27,161 nucleotides of DNA from a virus: IMG/VR virus record IMGVR_UViG_3300028840_001495, positions 1 through 27,161 of that record. The stretch is one strand, 5' to 3'. Position numbers and translations under genes: made by a program. Shown here piece by piece: positions 13,577 to 21,527 of this stretch; position 1 is the first letter of the stretch; each line of letters opens with the position of its first letter. The notes beneath the pieces were generated by a model, which saw only the letters and a program-made list of their open reading frames with translations, made no database searches and was not told where the DNA came from.

Positions 13577-14992
13577 ATGGGCCGCGACTCACGTGGGCGA
13601 TTCACGCCGCTGACAGCCGACGATGTACGTCGGAATCAGCGTTTGGCTGTCAATTCCAGCACGATCGCGAGTCGGTCAATCCTTTCACATCTGGCGGGGT
13701 ACCAGTTCGGCGGCGACCGTGACATCGACACGAACCTCGGCTACACAAAAGACCCGACGCTCGATCAATACCTGTCCTACTACAACCGGCGTGGGCTCGC
13801 CTCTACGATCGTAGACGCGCCGGCCAAGACAACGTGGCGTCGGCGCCCGGTCGTCACCGACGGGTCCGAAGGCAAGTCGAAGTTCATGAAGGGCTGGATC
13901 GAGCTGCGCGATCGTCTGAAGATCTACTCGTACCTAGAGCGGGCGGATCGGCTCTCTGGAATCGGGCGGTATGGCGTGATTCTGATCGGCACGAAAGACG
14001 GTCAACTTTCTGAGCCGCTTGAGAGAGTCGGGAGCAACAAGGACGTGATCTACCTCTCGACGTTCAGCGAGGTCTACGCGGACATCCGGTCCCATGACAC
14101 AAACGTCAACAGCCCGCGCTTCGGCCGACCGGAGACGTACAACATCGACCTCAAGAGCAACGTGGTCGAGGGCATGAAAAGCGGGATCGGGATACGGGCC
14201 GTCCACCACTCGCGGATCATCCACATTGCCGAGGGCTTGCTTGAGAACGAAGTGTTCGGCGAACCCCGATTGCAGAAGGTGTACAACTACCTGCAGGACT
14301 TGGATAAGGTGGTGGGCAGCTCGGCTGAAGCATTCTGGCAGAACGTCGTCAAAGGGTACGTGCTGCAGCCGAAGGAAGGGTTCGAGATGACTGCAGGCGG
14401 GCGCTCTGCGGTCAAGGAAGAGTGGCAGAGCTATATCCACAACCTGCAGCGGCTCATCAGCTCGGAGGGGATCGACTGGAAAGAGATCGGGGCCACGCCA
14501 GAGGATCCCGGCAACGTGTTCAAGGTGCTTATCCAACTCGTCTCCGGCAAGACGGGGATTCCGCAGCGCATCCTGCTCGGGAGCGAGCGCGGGGAGCTCG
14601 CGTCGTCTCAGGACGAGGCGAACTGGCTTGGCCGTATCGCCGAACGGCAAGAGCAGTTTGCGGGGCCGAACATCCTGGAGGCGCTGATCGACCGCCTGAT
14701 CGACATCGGGGCGCTGGACGCACCGCAGGACGGGCAGTACGAGGTTGAGTGGCCAAACCTGTTTTACCTGACGGATCAGGAGCAAGCCGAGGTCTACCAA
14801 AAGAAGGCCGAGGCGATTCACAAGGTCAGCGCGGGACAGCCGATGGATTTGTTTACGGTGCCAGAGCTACGCGAGATGGTTGGACAACCGGCCGAGCCGG
14901 AGGGCGTTGCTCTGACCGTCCAGGAGCTTGACGAGAGCGACGAAGAGGTCGCCGCGATGTTCGCGAAGTTGCGAGGGAGGTCTGCGGAATGA
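13577..14992 (+). CDS. Portal protein (DUF1073 type)
   Basis: A 471-residue protein, the first gene after a promoter and leader, with GAGGGGG at 13566-13572. It carries the DUF1073 portal signature: STIVDAPAKTTWRRRPVV near residue 76, a middle region with HHSRIIHIAEGLL, and SERGELASSQDEANWLGRIAE at about 337-357. Portals form the dodecameric ring at one capsid vertex through which DNA enters and leaves, and serve as docking point for terminase and connectors. The length is slightly short of some relatives. Its last bases overlap the minor head gene. The residues before 60 form an unconserved N-terminal arm. Confidence 0.9.
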   Translation: MGRDSRGRFTPLTADDVRRNQRLAVNSSTIASRSILSHLAGYQFGGDRDIDTNLGYTKDPTLDQYLSYYNRRGLASTIVDAPAKTTWRRRPVVTDGSEGKSKFMKGWIELRDRLKIYSYLERADRLSGIGRYGVILIGTKDGQLSEPLERVGSNKDVIYLSTFSEVYADIRSHDTNVNSPRFGRPETYNIDLKSNVVEGMKSGIGIRAVHHSRIIHIAEGLLENEVFGEPRLQKVYNYLQDLDKVVGSSAEAFWQNVVKGYVLQPKEGFEMTAGGRSAVKEEWQSYIHNLQRLISSEGIDWKEIGATPEDPGNVFKVLIQLVSGKTGIPQRILLGSERGELASSQDEANWLGRIAERQEQFAGPNILEALIDRLIDIGALDAPQDGQYEVEWPNLFYLTDQEQAEVYQKKAEAIHKVSAGQPMDLFTVPELREMVGQPAEPEGVALTVQELDESDEEVAAMFAKLRGRSAE

Positions 14993-15858
14993 GCGCACAG
15001 ATTGCAGAACTAGTCGCCCTTGCTAAACGCGAGTTAAACCTGCGCCTCAAGCCCGTACAGGACCAGTACGAGGCGGAGATGGTCAAGCGGTTCGGGCTGC
15101 TTGAGAAGCAGATCCGCGCGAAGATCGTCGACGAAGGATTCCTCGGGGGTACGAAGATCCGTACCGCGATGGCTGTGAATGCTGACGTGTACGACTATCC
15201 GCACGCGGCGGAAAAGGTGCAGGCGTTCATGACGTGGCTTGCCAAGCAAGAGGACGCGGGAATCCTGGAGATCATTAGCTACGAAGGTCGGTCGACCGTG
15301 AAGCACACGGGCTGGCAGAACATCTACGTGAAGCGCAGCTACTCGAAGGGTGCCGAGTGGGCGGAGAAGAAGATGAGGGAACTTGGTTTGGAGATCCCCG
15401 CGGCAGCCGACACGGCCATCGGCGTGACGCTTGCCGGACCATTCCACGCCGATGCACTTGGGATGCTGTACACGCGCAACTTCGCAGAGCTAGAGGGGAT
15501 AACACGGGCGATGGATCAACAGATCTCGCGGGTGCTCACCGACGGGTTGGCGCAGGGCAAGAATCCCCGCGCCATCGCCTCCGACCTCGCCGGCAGAAAC
15601 GGGCGCGTGAGGAAGATCGGCCTGACCAGGGCGCGGACCTTGGCGCGAACGGAGACAGCGCGGGCGTTCGACGAAGCAACGCTGAATCGATACACGGACT
15701 TCAAGGTGGAAAAGGTTGACTGGATCTACGGCGGCGGACCGTGCCCGACGGGCGTCTGCCCGGACGGCGCGGGTGCTTCTCCGTACACGCTTGAAGAGGC
15801 ACGTGGGTTGCTGCCGGCTCATCCGAATTGCACCTGCGCGTGGGCACCGGCGGTGTGA
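14989..15858 (+). CDS. Minor head protein (Mu-F / SPP1 gp7-like)
   Basis: A 289-residue protein starting in an ATGA overlap. The C-terminal half has the morphogenesis signature: GLAQGKNPRAIASDLAGRNG, then ARTLARTETARAF and PCPTGVCPDGAGASP with LLPAHPNCTCAW. The last block holds the conserved cysteines and His of the Mu-F/SPP1 gp7 family (CP, C, HPNCxC). These proteins occur in a few copies inside the head and help DNA ejection or procapsid assembly. The N-terminal helical half is less conserved. It follows the portal, as in most phages with this module. Confidence 0.9.
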   Translation: MSAQIAELVALAKRELNLRLKPVQDQYEAEMVKRFGLLEKQIRAKIVDEGFLGGTKIRTAMAVNADVYDYPHAAEKVQAFMTWLAKQEDAGILEIISYEGRSTVKHTGWQNIYVKRSYSKGAEWAEKKMRELGLEIPAAADTAIGVTLAGPFHADALGMLYTRNFAELEGITRAMDQQISRVLTDGLAQGKNPRAIASDLAGRNGRVRKIGLTRARTLARTETARAFDEATLNRYTDFKVEKVDWIYGGGPCPTGVCPDGAGASPYTLEEARGLLPAHPNCTCAWAPAV

Positions 15859-15859
15859 G

Positions 15860-16066
15860 ATGAAAGCACAAAAGAAGTCTGGCGGGACGAAGAAGCACGG
15901 GCGCAATCTTGTCAAGTGCGCGGCCTACCGTGCATCAGGAAGGCGCTATCGCAGCAAAGATCGCAAGTGCAGGAAGTCGAATGGGAAACCGTATTCGGTC
16001 GTATGGGCGGAATCGCGATCAGCAAATAGGCTTTCCACGACGGCGGGGGCTAGAGCGGGAAGATGA
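15860..16066 (+). CDS. Small basic phage protein
   Basis: A 68-residue protein two bases after the minor head gene. The pattern KHGRNLVKCAAYRASGRRYR resembles a very common tiny phage protein (K-GRN-K-C--YR---R). Such basic proteins are found in head modules and probably bind nucleic acid or the procapsid interior, though this is not proven. The C-terminal tail is Ser/Arg-rich. The stop overlaps the start of the protease gene. Confidence 0.7.
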   Translation: MKAQKKSGGTKKHGRNLVKCAAYRASGRRYRSKDRKCRKSNGKPYSVVWAESRSANRLSTTAGARAGR

Positions 16067-17904
16067 AGCTAGTAACGTTACAGACAGTCACGGCGGAGGT
16101 ACGCGAAGAGGTCGTCAACGGCAAGACGTATCTCGTTGCACCCGTCGTTGCCGTGCGTGCTGGAGTGCTGAACAGCGCGTTGTTGACGGCGGACGAGTTG
16201 CACAAGGTCCTCCCGGTTCAGTGGGATGACATTCCCATCCCGGTTGGGCACCCGATGCGCGGGGACGAGCCGATCTCATCGACTGACATTGCGGTCATCG
16301 AGCAGAACGTGTGCGGGCGCTTCTACCATGCCTACTACGATGGGGACAAGCTGAAGGGCGAGCTGTGGGTCGACGTCGAGCGTGCGCTTGAGATGGGCGG
16401 TGAGGCGGAGAAGGCGCTGCGCACGCTGCAGGCTGGTGATCCACTTGAGGTTTCGACGGGATATATCTGCGACGAAGAGGAGCGGCCCGGCACGTGGAAT
16501 GGTATCCCGTACGACGTGGTCCAGCACAACATCCGCCCGGATCACATCGCGCTGCTTCCATCTGCGATCGGTGCGTGCTCGTGGGCGGATGGATGCGGTG
16601 CGCCGAGGATCAACGAGAGGGAGCAGACCATGCTGACAGTTCAATTGCGAGAGGGGGAGAGTTTCGAGGATAGGACGCGGGCGCTTGAGACGGCGTTGCG
16701 AGAACAGTACATGCCGGCAGACGGAGGATTCCTGTACGTTTCCGATCTCTATGAGGATGCGGTCGTGTACAACCTTCGATCGGAGGACGGGAAAACCGAT
16801 GCCTATTTCCGCGTAGGCTATGGATTCAGCGGCAAAACCATCGTCTTCTCCGGACAACCGATGAAGGTCGATCGCAAGGTGACCTATACGCCGCTTGCCG
16901 CAAACATCCGCAGCGCAGCACGCACGCCATCCTACAGCGGCAAGGAGAGCACGTCGTGGGAAGGGCCGACGCTCTCCGACATGATTGACGGCTACGTGAA
17001 GCACACGGGCGGCGACAGGCCGGAGAGTTCGCGCGTGGCTGATCTTCCAGGAGCGGTCAAGTCGTGGATCGCTAGCAAGACGCTGCTTGGCGAGGCGTCG
17101 GCGGAGGACACGCGGAACCTGATGTTCTTCCCGGTGGTCAACCCGAGCACGGACAAGCTGAACGAGAACGCGTTGCGTGCCGTTATCGGCGGTCGTGGCG
17201 CACAAGCAGATATACCGGCGGCGGCGAAGAAGTCCGCGCAGGACAAGGCACGGGCACTGTTGGAGAAGGAGTTCACGATGGCGACACAGTCGGCGAATTG
17301 TGAGAAGTCGATCCTGCAGAAGATCGGCGCGTTTTTTCGGACCCTAGGGGTGAACACGATGGACAGAGAAGAGATGGTGAAGACGCTGCAAGAGCGAGGC
17401 GTTGCTGAGGACCTGTACAAGGATCTGGGCGACGGGCAACTGGCGTGGATGGTGGAGCACAGCGAGCCTGCCGAATCAGCTGAGCCCGCGGCGGAACCAG
17501 CGGCCCCGGCGGTCGAGCCTGCTCAACCGCAAGCCGAATCGGGTGCGAACATGATCGAGGGGGCTGCCCCTATCGGACCCCTGGATGAGCCGCTGCAGAT
17601 TTCGGCTTCGATCGACGGCGACACGGAGATCGACGGCGTGAAGTTCAGCGAGATCGCCGCGCTCGTGAAGAACCAGAAAGCTGAGGATACGGAGAAGCGG
17701 AACAGCCTCGTCGCGCGGTTGGTCGCGAACGAACGCTGCACGGTCAGTAAGGAGACGCTGGAAGGTGCCTCAATCGAGATGCTCGCTCAGTTGGTAGCCA
17801 ACTTCGAGCCGGGCAGCTACGTCGGTGCAGGCGTCCCGCGCGGCTCGGGGTCGGAGATTCCGCAAGCGCCGGCGATCCTGTTGGCGAAGAAGGAGAGTGA
17901 GTAG
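16063..17904 (+). CDS. DUF2213 prohead protease fused to scaffold-like domains
   Basis: A 613-residue protein in three parts. Residues 1-185 are the DUF2213 domain (likely head maturation protease): PVGHP with H63, EVSTGY with S131, RPDHIALLP, and GACSWADGCGAPR. Residues 190-405 form a second conserved unit with SFEDRTRALETALREQY, a Leu/Gly block TLLGEASAEDTRNLMFFPV, NPSTDKLNENALRAVIGGRG and LLEKEF. Residues 406-613 are charged and helical with an EPA/APA-rich stretch near 466-485, like scaffolding proteins. Good ribosome sites precede ATG codons at both junctions (16630 and 17278), so shorter products may be made. It overlaps the previous gene (ATGA). Confidence 0.87.
   Translation: MKLVTLQTVTAEVREEVVNGKTYLVAPVVAVRAGVLNSALLTADELHKVLPVQWDDIPIPVGHPMRGDEPISSTDIAVIEQNVCGRFYHAYYDGDKLKGELWVDVERALEMGGEAEKALRTLQAGDPLEVSTGYICDEEERPGTWNGIPYDVVQHNIRPDHIALLPSAIGACSWADGCGAPRINEREQTMLTVQLREGESFEDRTRALETALREQYMPADGGFLYVSDLYEDAVVYNLRSEDGKTDAYFRVGYGFSGKTIVFSGQPMKVDRKVTYTPLAANIRSAARTPSYSGKESTSWEGPTLSDMIDGYVKHTGGDRPESSRVADLPGAVKSWIASKTLLGEASAEDTRNLMFFPVVNPSTDKLNENALRAVIGGRGAQADIPAAAKKSAQDKARALLEKEFTMATQSANCEKSILQKIGAFFRTLGVNTMDREEMVKTLQERGVAEDLYKDLGDGQLAWMVEHSEPAESAEPAAEPAAPAVEPAQPQAESGANMIEGAAPIGPLDEPLQISASIDGDTEIDGVKFSEIAALVKNQKAEDTEKRNSLVARLVANERCTVSKETLEGASIEMLAQLVANFEPGSYVGAGVPRGSGSEIPQAPAILLAKKESE
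16618..16632 (+). promoter_or_regulatory. Internal translation start in the protease gene (junction 1)
   Basis: AGGGAG at 16618-16623 lies six bases before an in-frame ATG at 16630 (M190), directly at the end of the DUF2213 domain. Translation from here would give a 424-residue product without the protease. Lambda C/Nu3 uses the same logic. Confidence 0.5.
17266..17280 (+). promoter_or_regulatory. Internal translation start in the protease gene (junction 2)
   Basis: AAGGAG at 17266-17271 lies six bases before an in-frame ATG at 17278 (M406). The product would be a 208-residue protein that starts MATQSANCEKSILQKIG and contains the acidic, Ala/Pro-rich, scaffold-like C-terminal part. This is a separate scaffold candidate. 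Confidence 0.5.
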
Positions 17905-17906
17905 CG

Positions 17907-18356
17907 ATGGCACAGCATCACGCGACACAGAAGTCGGTGATTGTCCGGTCGACCCCCGAGGGGCCGATCCAGAAGGAATGGATCATGGACGCGGCTTGCC
18001 TGCCAGGCATGGCGGTCGAGTACGCAAGCTCGACGCGCATCCAGGTCTTGTCGGCGACGCTTGACCCGACGCTACGGGTCGTTGTCGAGAGCGGCACGAT
18101 CCCGTCGGACGGAACGTACGCGAGCGGCGACCAGATGCCGTTCATCGTGCCTCAGCGCGGTGACGAGGTCATGGTCTACGCGACGGCGGCGGCTCTGTCG
18201 ACGCTGGCGGTCGGGAATGAGCTGGTCTCGGACGGGGCCGGGTTCCTGATCTATGCGGCCTCCCCGATTGTGGGCGAGGCGATGGCCGTGGTCATGGAAG
18301 CTGCGACGATCGCGGCGGACCCAGGTCTGACGCAGGTCATCGTGGAGGTGTTGTGA
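17907..18356 (+). CDS. Putative head decoration protein
   Basis: A 149-residue protein between the protease/scaffold gene and the major capsid gene, the usual place of a lambda gpD-like decoration or cement protein. It is rich in beta-strand and Ala/Val/Thr residues and in turns (VIVRSTPEGPIQKEWI, DGTYASGDQMPFIVPQRGDE), with no cysteine cluster apart from one Cys. AAGGAG at 17889-17894 is a little far upstream. Sequence similarity to a decoration family is not obvious, so the call rests on position and composition. Confidence 0.65.
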   Translation: MAQHHATQKSVIVRSTPEGPIQKEWIMDAACLPGMAVEYASSTRIQVLSATLDPTLRVVVESGTIPSDGTYASGDQMPFIVPQRGDEVMVYATAAALSTLAVGNELVSDGAGFLIYAASPIVGEAMAVVMEAATIAADPGLTQVIVEVL

Positions 18357-19357
18357 TGAGTTACCAAGTCGGAGATGTACAGATTGGGACGACGGAAGCG
18401 CTGTTGGGCGGGTCCAACAATGTGCTCAGGATTCTCCGGTCGAATGGGTGGAATCTTGGCGCGCTCCGTACGAACGCAACGCTCCCGAAGAACGCATGGA
18501 TCGCCATTGACAACACCGTGCAAGAGGTTGCTGGTCAGCGCCTGAACGCGATCGCCGACTTGCAATCGCGCGGGTTTACCCGTGACCTCGGTGGTCTCGG
18601 CATCCTCTACGACTACTGGCAGAATGCGTCGGATGGCTTGACCGCACGGCAAGACATGGATGGCACGTCGACCGGCGATGAGAACGCTCTCGATTTCGGG
18701 GAGACGGGTGTGCCCATTCCGATCACGCACTGCGACTTCCGGATTCCGATCCGGCAGCTTGCTGCGATGGAGCGGTCGGGCACTCCGCTCGACACGACGA
18801 TGGTCGCCCAAGCGACGCGTAAGGTCGTGGAGAAGCTCGAGGACACGCTTGTCAACGGGTCGACCGTCGTGTCAGGCGGCAACTCGCTGTACGGCTACAT
18901 GACGTACACGAACTCGAACGCGATCAGCACCCTGACCGGCAACTGGACGGGCACGATCGCCGGCTGCGAGGCCGATGTGCGGCTTCTGATCGCCGAGCTT
19001 GAGAACGACAGGCACTGGGGACCGTACATGCTGTACGTCCACGCGAACGAGTGGAACGACCTACGGCAATCCCACGCCTACACGGGCAAGAGCTACTACC
19101 AGATCCTGAAGGACATGGCCGGTATCGAGGACATCAAGCCGCTTGGCGTATTGGCCGCGAATGACATCCTTCTCGTCGAGATGAGCCGGGAAACCGTCGA
19201 CCTCGACATCGGGGTGGACATCCAGGTCGTCGAATGGCCGACGCACGGCGGGATGCAGATGAACTTCAAGGTCATGGCCGCGATGGCACCGCGCATCAAG
19301 GCGGACTACGCCGGACGGTGTGGAGTGGCTTACGACACAGACATTGGCAGCAGCTAG
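18356..19357 (+). CDS. Major capsid protein (HK97 fold, encapsulin-like type)
   Basis: A 333-residue protein. The ATG at 18356 overlaps the previous stop (TGATG), with GGAGGTG at 18344-18350. The pattern matches phage capsid proteins of the encapsulin-like HK97 group: NSLYGYMTYTN near residues 178-188, HWGPYMLYVHANEW near 221, YYQILKDMAGIEDI, then FKVMAAMAPRIKADYAGRCGV near the end. It forms the icosahedral shell. The N-terminal part (1-60) may be the scaffold-interacting arm. It also contains ILYDYWQ, found again in a small protein at 20466. No leading delta-domain cleavage site is evident. Confidence 0.9.
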   Translation: MSYQVGDVQIGTTEALLGGSNNVLRILRSNGWNLGALRTNATLPKNAWIAIDNTVQEVAGQRLNAIADLQSRGFTRDLGGLGILYDYWQNASDGLTARQDMDGTSTGDENALDFGETGVPIPITHCDFRIPIRQLAAMERSGTPLDTTMVAQATRKVVEKLEDTLVNGSTVVSGGNSLYGYMTYTNSNAISTLTGNWTGTIAGCEADVRLLIAELENDRHWGPYMLYVHANEWNDLRQSHAYTGKSYYQILKDMAGIEDIKPLGVLAANDILLVEMSRETVDLDIGVDIQVVEWPTHGGMQMNFKVMAAMAPRIKADYAGRCGVAYDTDIGSS

Positions 19358-19360
19358 GCC

Positions 19361-19747
19361 ATGGCCGCAAGGGTAACGACCGCAGAGGTCAAGGAAATCA
19401 TTGACACCGACCTCACGGATCTCACCGTGTTTATCACGGTAGCCGACCAGCACGTGGACCGGGTGGCGGCGGCAGACTCCTCCCTGGCTGCCGCCACCCT
19501 GAAGGAGATCTCGCGTTGGTTGGCTGCCCACTTCACGGCGATCAGGGACCCTCGCGAAAGCAAGAGTACCGTAGGGCCGACTTCGTTCACCTACGAGGGC
19601 AAGACGGGCATGGGCCTGAGCTTCACGCGGTACGGGCAACAGGCGCTGCTGCTCGACACGACGGGGACGCTCGCGAACCTCGGCACGAAGAAGGCGAGCG
19701 CCCACTACCTCGGATACGAGGCGGAAGACGGCGAAATGGAGAGCTAG
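19361..19747 (+). CDS. Head-tail connector (gp6-like)
   Basis: A 128-residue protein three bases after the capsid gene; no strong ribosome site is visible, so it probably relies on coupling. The sequence has VTTAEVKEIIDTDLTDLTVF, helices with VDRVAAADSSLAAATLKEIS, and ASAHYLGYEAED at the end. This helical profile and position fit the HK97 gp6 / SPP1 gp15 connectors, which bind the portal ring and carry the stopper. Homology is suggested by layout more than by motif. Confidence 0.75.
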   Translation: MAARVTTAEVKEIIDTDLTDLTVFITVADQHVDRVAAADSSLAAATLKEISRWLAAHFTAIRDPRESKSTVGPTSFTYEGKTGMGLSFTRYGQQALLLDTTGTLANLGTKKASAHYLGYEAEDGEMES

Positions 19748-20095
19748 ATGTCATTGCTGATGTCTGCCGTCGGCTTCGCTGCGGTAGAGAAGATGTTCCG
19801 GGGCGCGCTTCCGGGGCCGATCGAGCCGTGGCATGTGCAGACGAATACGGAATACGCGGCGTACGTTGAGCTGGGGACGAAGAAGATGCGTGCCAAGTCG
19901 TACATGATGCCGGCGGTCCAAGAAGCGCTAGCAAACACATCCGATCTGAAGGCTAAGGCGCAAACCCTGAATGACTTCGTCCGTTTGCTTGCGCTACGGA
20001 TTGAGGCGTTGGCGAAGAAAAACTGCGCCCGGAAGTTCAGCGAAAAGGCGACTGGGAACCTCATGCGATCGATCGAGGCGGAGAAGATGAGATGA
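19748..20095 (+). CDS. HK97 gp10-like head-tail/tail completion protein
   Basis: A 115-residue protein directly after the connector. It contains TEYAAYVELGTKKMRAKSYM followed by MPAVQEAL, the pattern of gp10-like proteins (YA-YVE-GT-K---RP--- in relatives). Those proteins take part in joining heads and tails. The N-terminal 25 residues are a short hydrophobic helix. The stop overlaps the next start. Confidence 0.8.
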   Translation: MSLLMSAVGFAAVEKMFRGALPGPIEPWHVQTNTEYAAYVELGTKKMRAKSYMMPAVQEALANTSDLKAKAQTLNDFVRLLALRIEALAKKNCARKFSEKATGNLMRSIEAEKMR

Positions 20096-20469
20096 GCGTA
20101 GGGACACGGCACATCGCGGCGCACGGACACAGCGTTGTGCTGCAGACCTACGAGGAGGGCGGAAATGACAGCTATGGAGATGCGACGCTCACGGCGACGC
20201 CGAGCACAGTCATGGCGATTCGCGATCTGCGAACTGGTCCTGCTGACGCTATGCGCGATCCGTCCGGGGCAATACCCGTCGGCGAGGCAGTCTTCTACGT
20301 CAAGGACACGATCACCGTCGGGACGGTCACCTCGACGATCAGCGTCTATGACGGGGCGGCGACGCATGCGAGCGAGTTGGTCGACAGCGGGTCGACCTAC
20401 GCCGTCGTCCAGGTCGATGACCTCAACAACGGGGTGATCGTCGTGGTGACGGAAAGGAATAGGGCATGA
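20092..20469 (+). CDS. Head-tail stopper/adaptor-like protein
   Basis: A 125-residue protein starting in an ATGA overlap. It is beta-rich (HSVVLQTYEEGGNDSYGDAT, later VFYVKDTITVGTVTSTISV and ATHASELVDSGSTYAVVQVD), typical of SPP1 gp16-type stoppers, which close the portal channel, and of tail proteins with a small barrel. There is no cysteine cluster and no transmembrane part. The assignment depends on place in the module and general character. Confidence 0.65.
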   Translation: MSVGTRHIAAHGHSVVLQTYEEGGNDSYGDATLTATPSTVMAIRDLRTGPADAMRDPSGAIPVGEAVFYVKDTITVGTVTSTISVYDGAATHASELVDSGSTYAVVQVDDLNNGVIVVVTERNRA

Positions 20470-20639
20470 AGAGGCGACGACGCGCTTCCACTGTAGACGA
20501 AGAAGCGATCCGAAGATCGGTAACGGATCTCTACCACGATTGGGTAAAGCGCGGACGTCCTGGAAACACGGAATGTGGCTACACTTGCATCCTCTATGAC
20601 TACTGGCAGACTAAACATGAACGTGAGGAGAAGCCATGA
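20466..20639 (+). CDS. 57-residue protein sharing ILYDYWQ with the capsid protein
   Basis: A short frame from an ATG in ATGA overlap to a TGA that overlaps the next start. It opens MKRRRRASTVDEEA, continues with a helix LYHDWVKRGR, and contains CGYTCILYDYWQTKHE. The coding DNA for that heptapeptide matches the capsid gene at 23 of 24 bases (18600-18623 vs 20587-20610). The protein is basic at the start and has two cysteines close together. No family recognised. It may contact the capsid. Confidence 0.65.
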   Translation: MKRRRRASTVDEEAIRRSVTDLYHDWVKRGRPGNTECGYTCILYDYWQTKHEREEKP

Positions 20640-21055
20640 AAACGGTCATTGTTTCGGGCTACTTTAACCCGGTACACATTGGCCACCTTGCCTATTTCCG
20701 GGCGGCGAAGCGGCTCGGTGATGAACTCTGGGTCATCGTCAACAACGACCGCCAAGTCGAACTCAAGGGCAGCGTACCCTTCATGTGCGCTGCGGACAGG
20801 CTGCGGATCATCTCCGAGATGAGTGTCGTCGATCGCGCGGTCATGTCGATCGACGAGGACCGTACCGTCTGCAAGACCGTGGCCTCGCTGTGGGACGACC
20901 AACACGAGTTCGTGTTCGCGAACGGCGGGGATGCCACCCACGACACCGTACCGGAGGTCGTGGTCTGCGAAGACCTTGGAATTGAGCTTGCCTTCGGTGT
21001 CGGAGGCCAGAAGATCGCGGCGAGTTCTGAGTTGCTCAGCAAGGCGGCGGTATGA
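20636..21055 (+). CDS. Cytidylyltransferase-like nucleotidyltransferase
   Basis: A 139-residue protein with the HIGH motif GYFNPVHIGHLAYF at residues 8-21, the nucleotide-binding turn of TagD, RfaE and related enzymes. The late GGQKIAASSELLSK matches the position of the ISSS-type phosphate-binding element. Such enzymes transfer a nucleotide to a phosphorylated sugar, alditol, pantetheine or similar compound. The length is the minimal one for the family. Within a head-tail module this is unusual, and it may feed a glycosyl or alditol donor to the glycosyltransferase at 25076. The substrate cannot be told from sequence. It overlaps the neighbours at both ends. Confidence 0.82.
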   Translation: MKTVIVSGYFNPVHIGHLAYFRAAKRLGDELWVIVNNDRQVELKGSVPFMCAADRLRIISEMSVVDRAVMSIDEDRTVCKTVASLWDDQHEFVFANGGDATHDTVPEVVVCEDLGIELAFGVGGQKIAASSELLSKAAV

Positions 21056-21504
21056 CCGCCCCGAAGATCGCACTCATGGGGCTCCTGAGTGACAACTGGG
21101 ACGATGACAACACGTCGTCGATCACGCCGACGTTCTCGACGGGCTGGTACGACAGCAAGTCGAAGAAGCCTCAGGTGACGATCACCGATCCTACGGAGGA
21201 TCCGCTGTCAAGCGGTCCGGCCCCGTTCTTCGGACTCGTGGCAAGTGGTGGGCCCGTGCAGTACATGCTGAACACGCTGGCGGTGAACGTCTGGGTCGAG
21301 CGGAACGTTGTCGCGATCAATCCGAAGAAGGCCGTGTACGAGATAAAGGAAGAAATCGCGAGGATTCTGCTCGCGAACTACGCGGAGCTTTCCGACCTTG
21401 ACTATGTCGCGTGGCTTGGCGGGGAAGAACTCGTTGATGAAGATCCGCCACCACCGGTGTTTCGGTTTGCAGGGGCTGCTGGTTACGGCTACCTGAAGAC
21501 ATAG
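21052..21504 (+). CDS. Tail completion/terminator-like protein
   Basis: A 150-residue protein in an ATGA overlap. The sequence has a strand-rich start (TPTFSTGWYDSKSKKPQVTI), a central VNVWVERNVVAINPKKAVYEIKEEIARI, and a Pro-rich loop EDPPPPVFRF near the end. The helix after a strand pair and the size fit tail terminator proteins (lambda gpU-like), which cap the tail tube. No direct motif proves it, and it might also be a neck protein. Confidence 0.6.
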   Translation: MTAPKIALMGLLSDNWDDDNTSSITPTFSTGWYDSKSKKPQVTITDPTEDPLSSGPAPFFGLVASGGPVQYMLNTLAVNVWVERNVVAINPKKAVYEIKEEIARILLANYAELSDLDYVAWLGGEELVDEDPPPPVFRFAGAAGYGYLKT

Positions 21505-21527
21505 GAAAGGCAGGTGCGGCACTGAGA

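Noticed and set aside
13934-14821. 295-codon minus-strand frame opposite the portal gene
   Set aside because: No domain and composition of an antisense shadow; the portal signature on the + strand is clear.
15909-16229. Alternative frame across the small basic protein and the protease start
   Set aside because: It conflicts with two better supported genes and has no recognisable motif.
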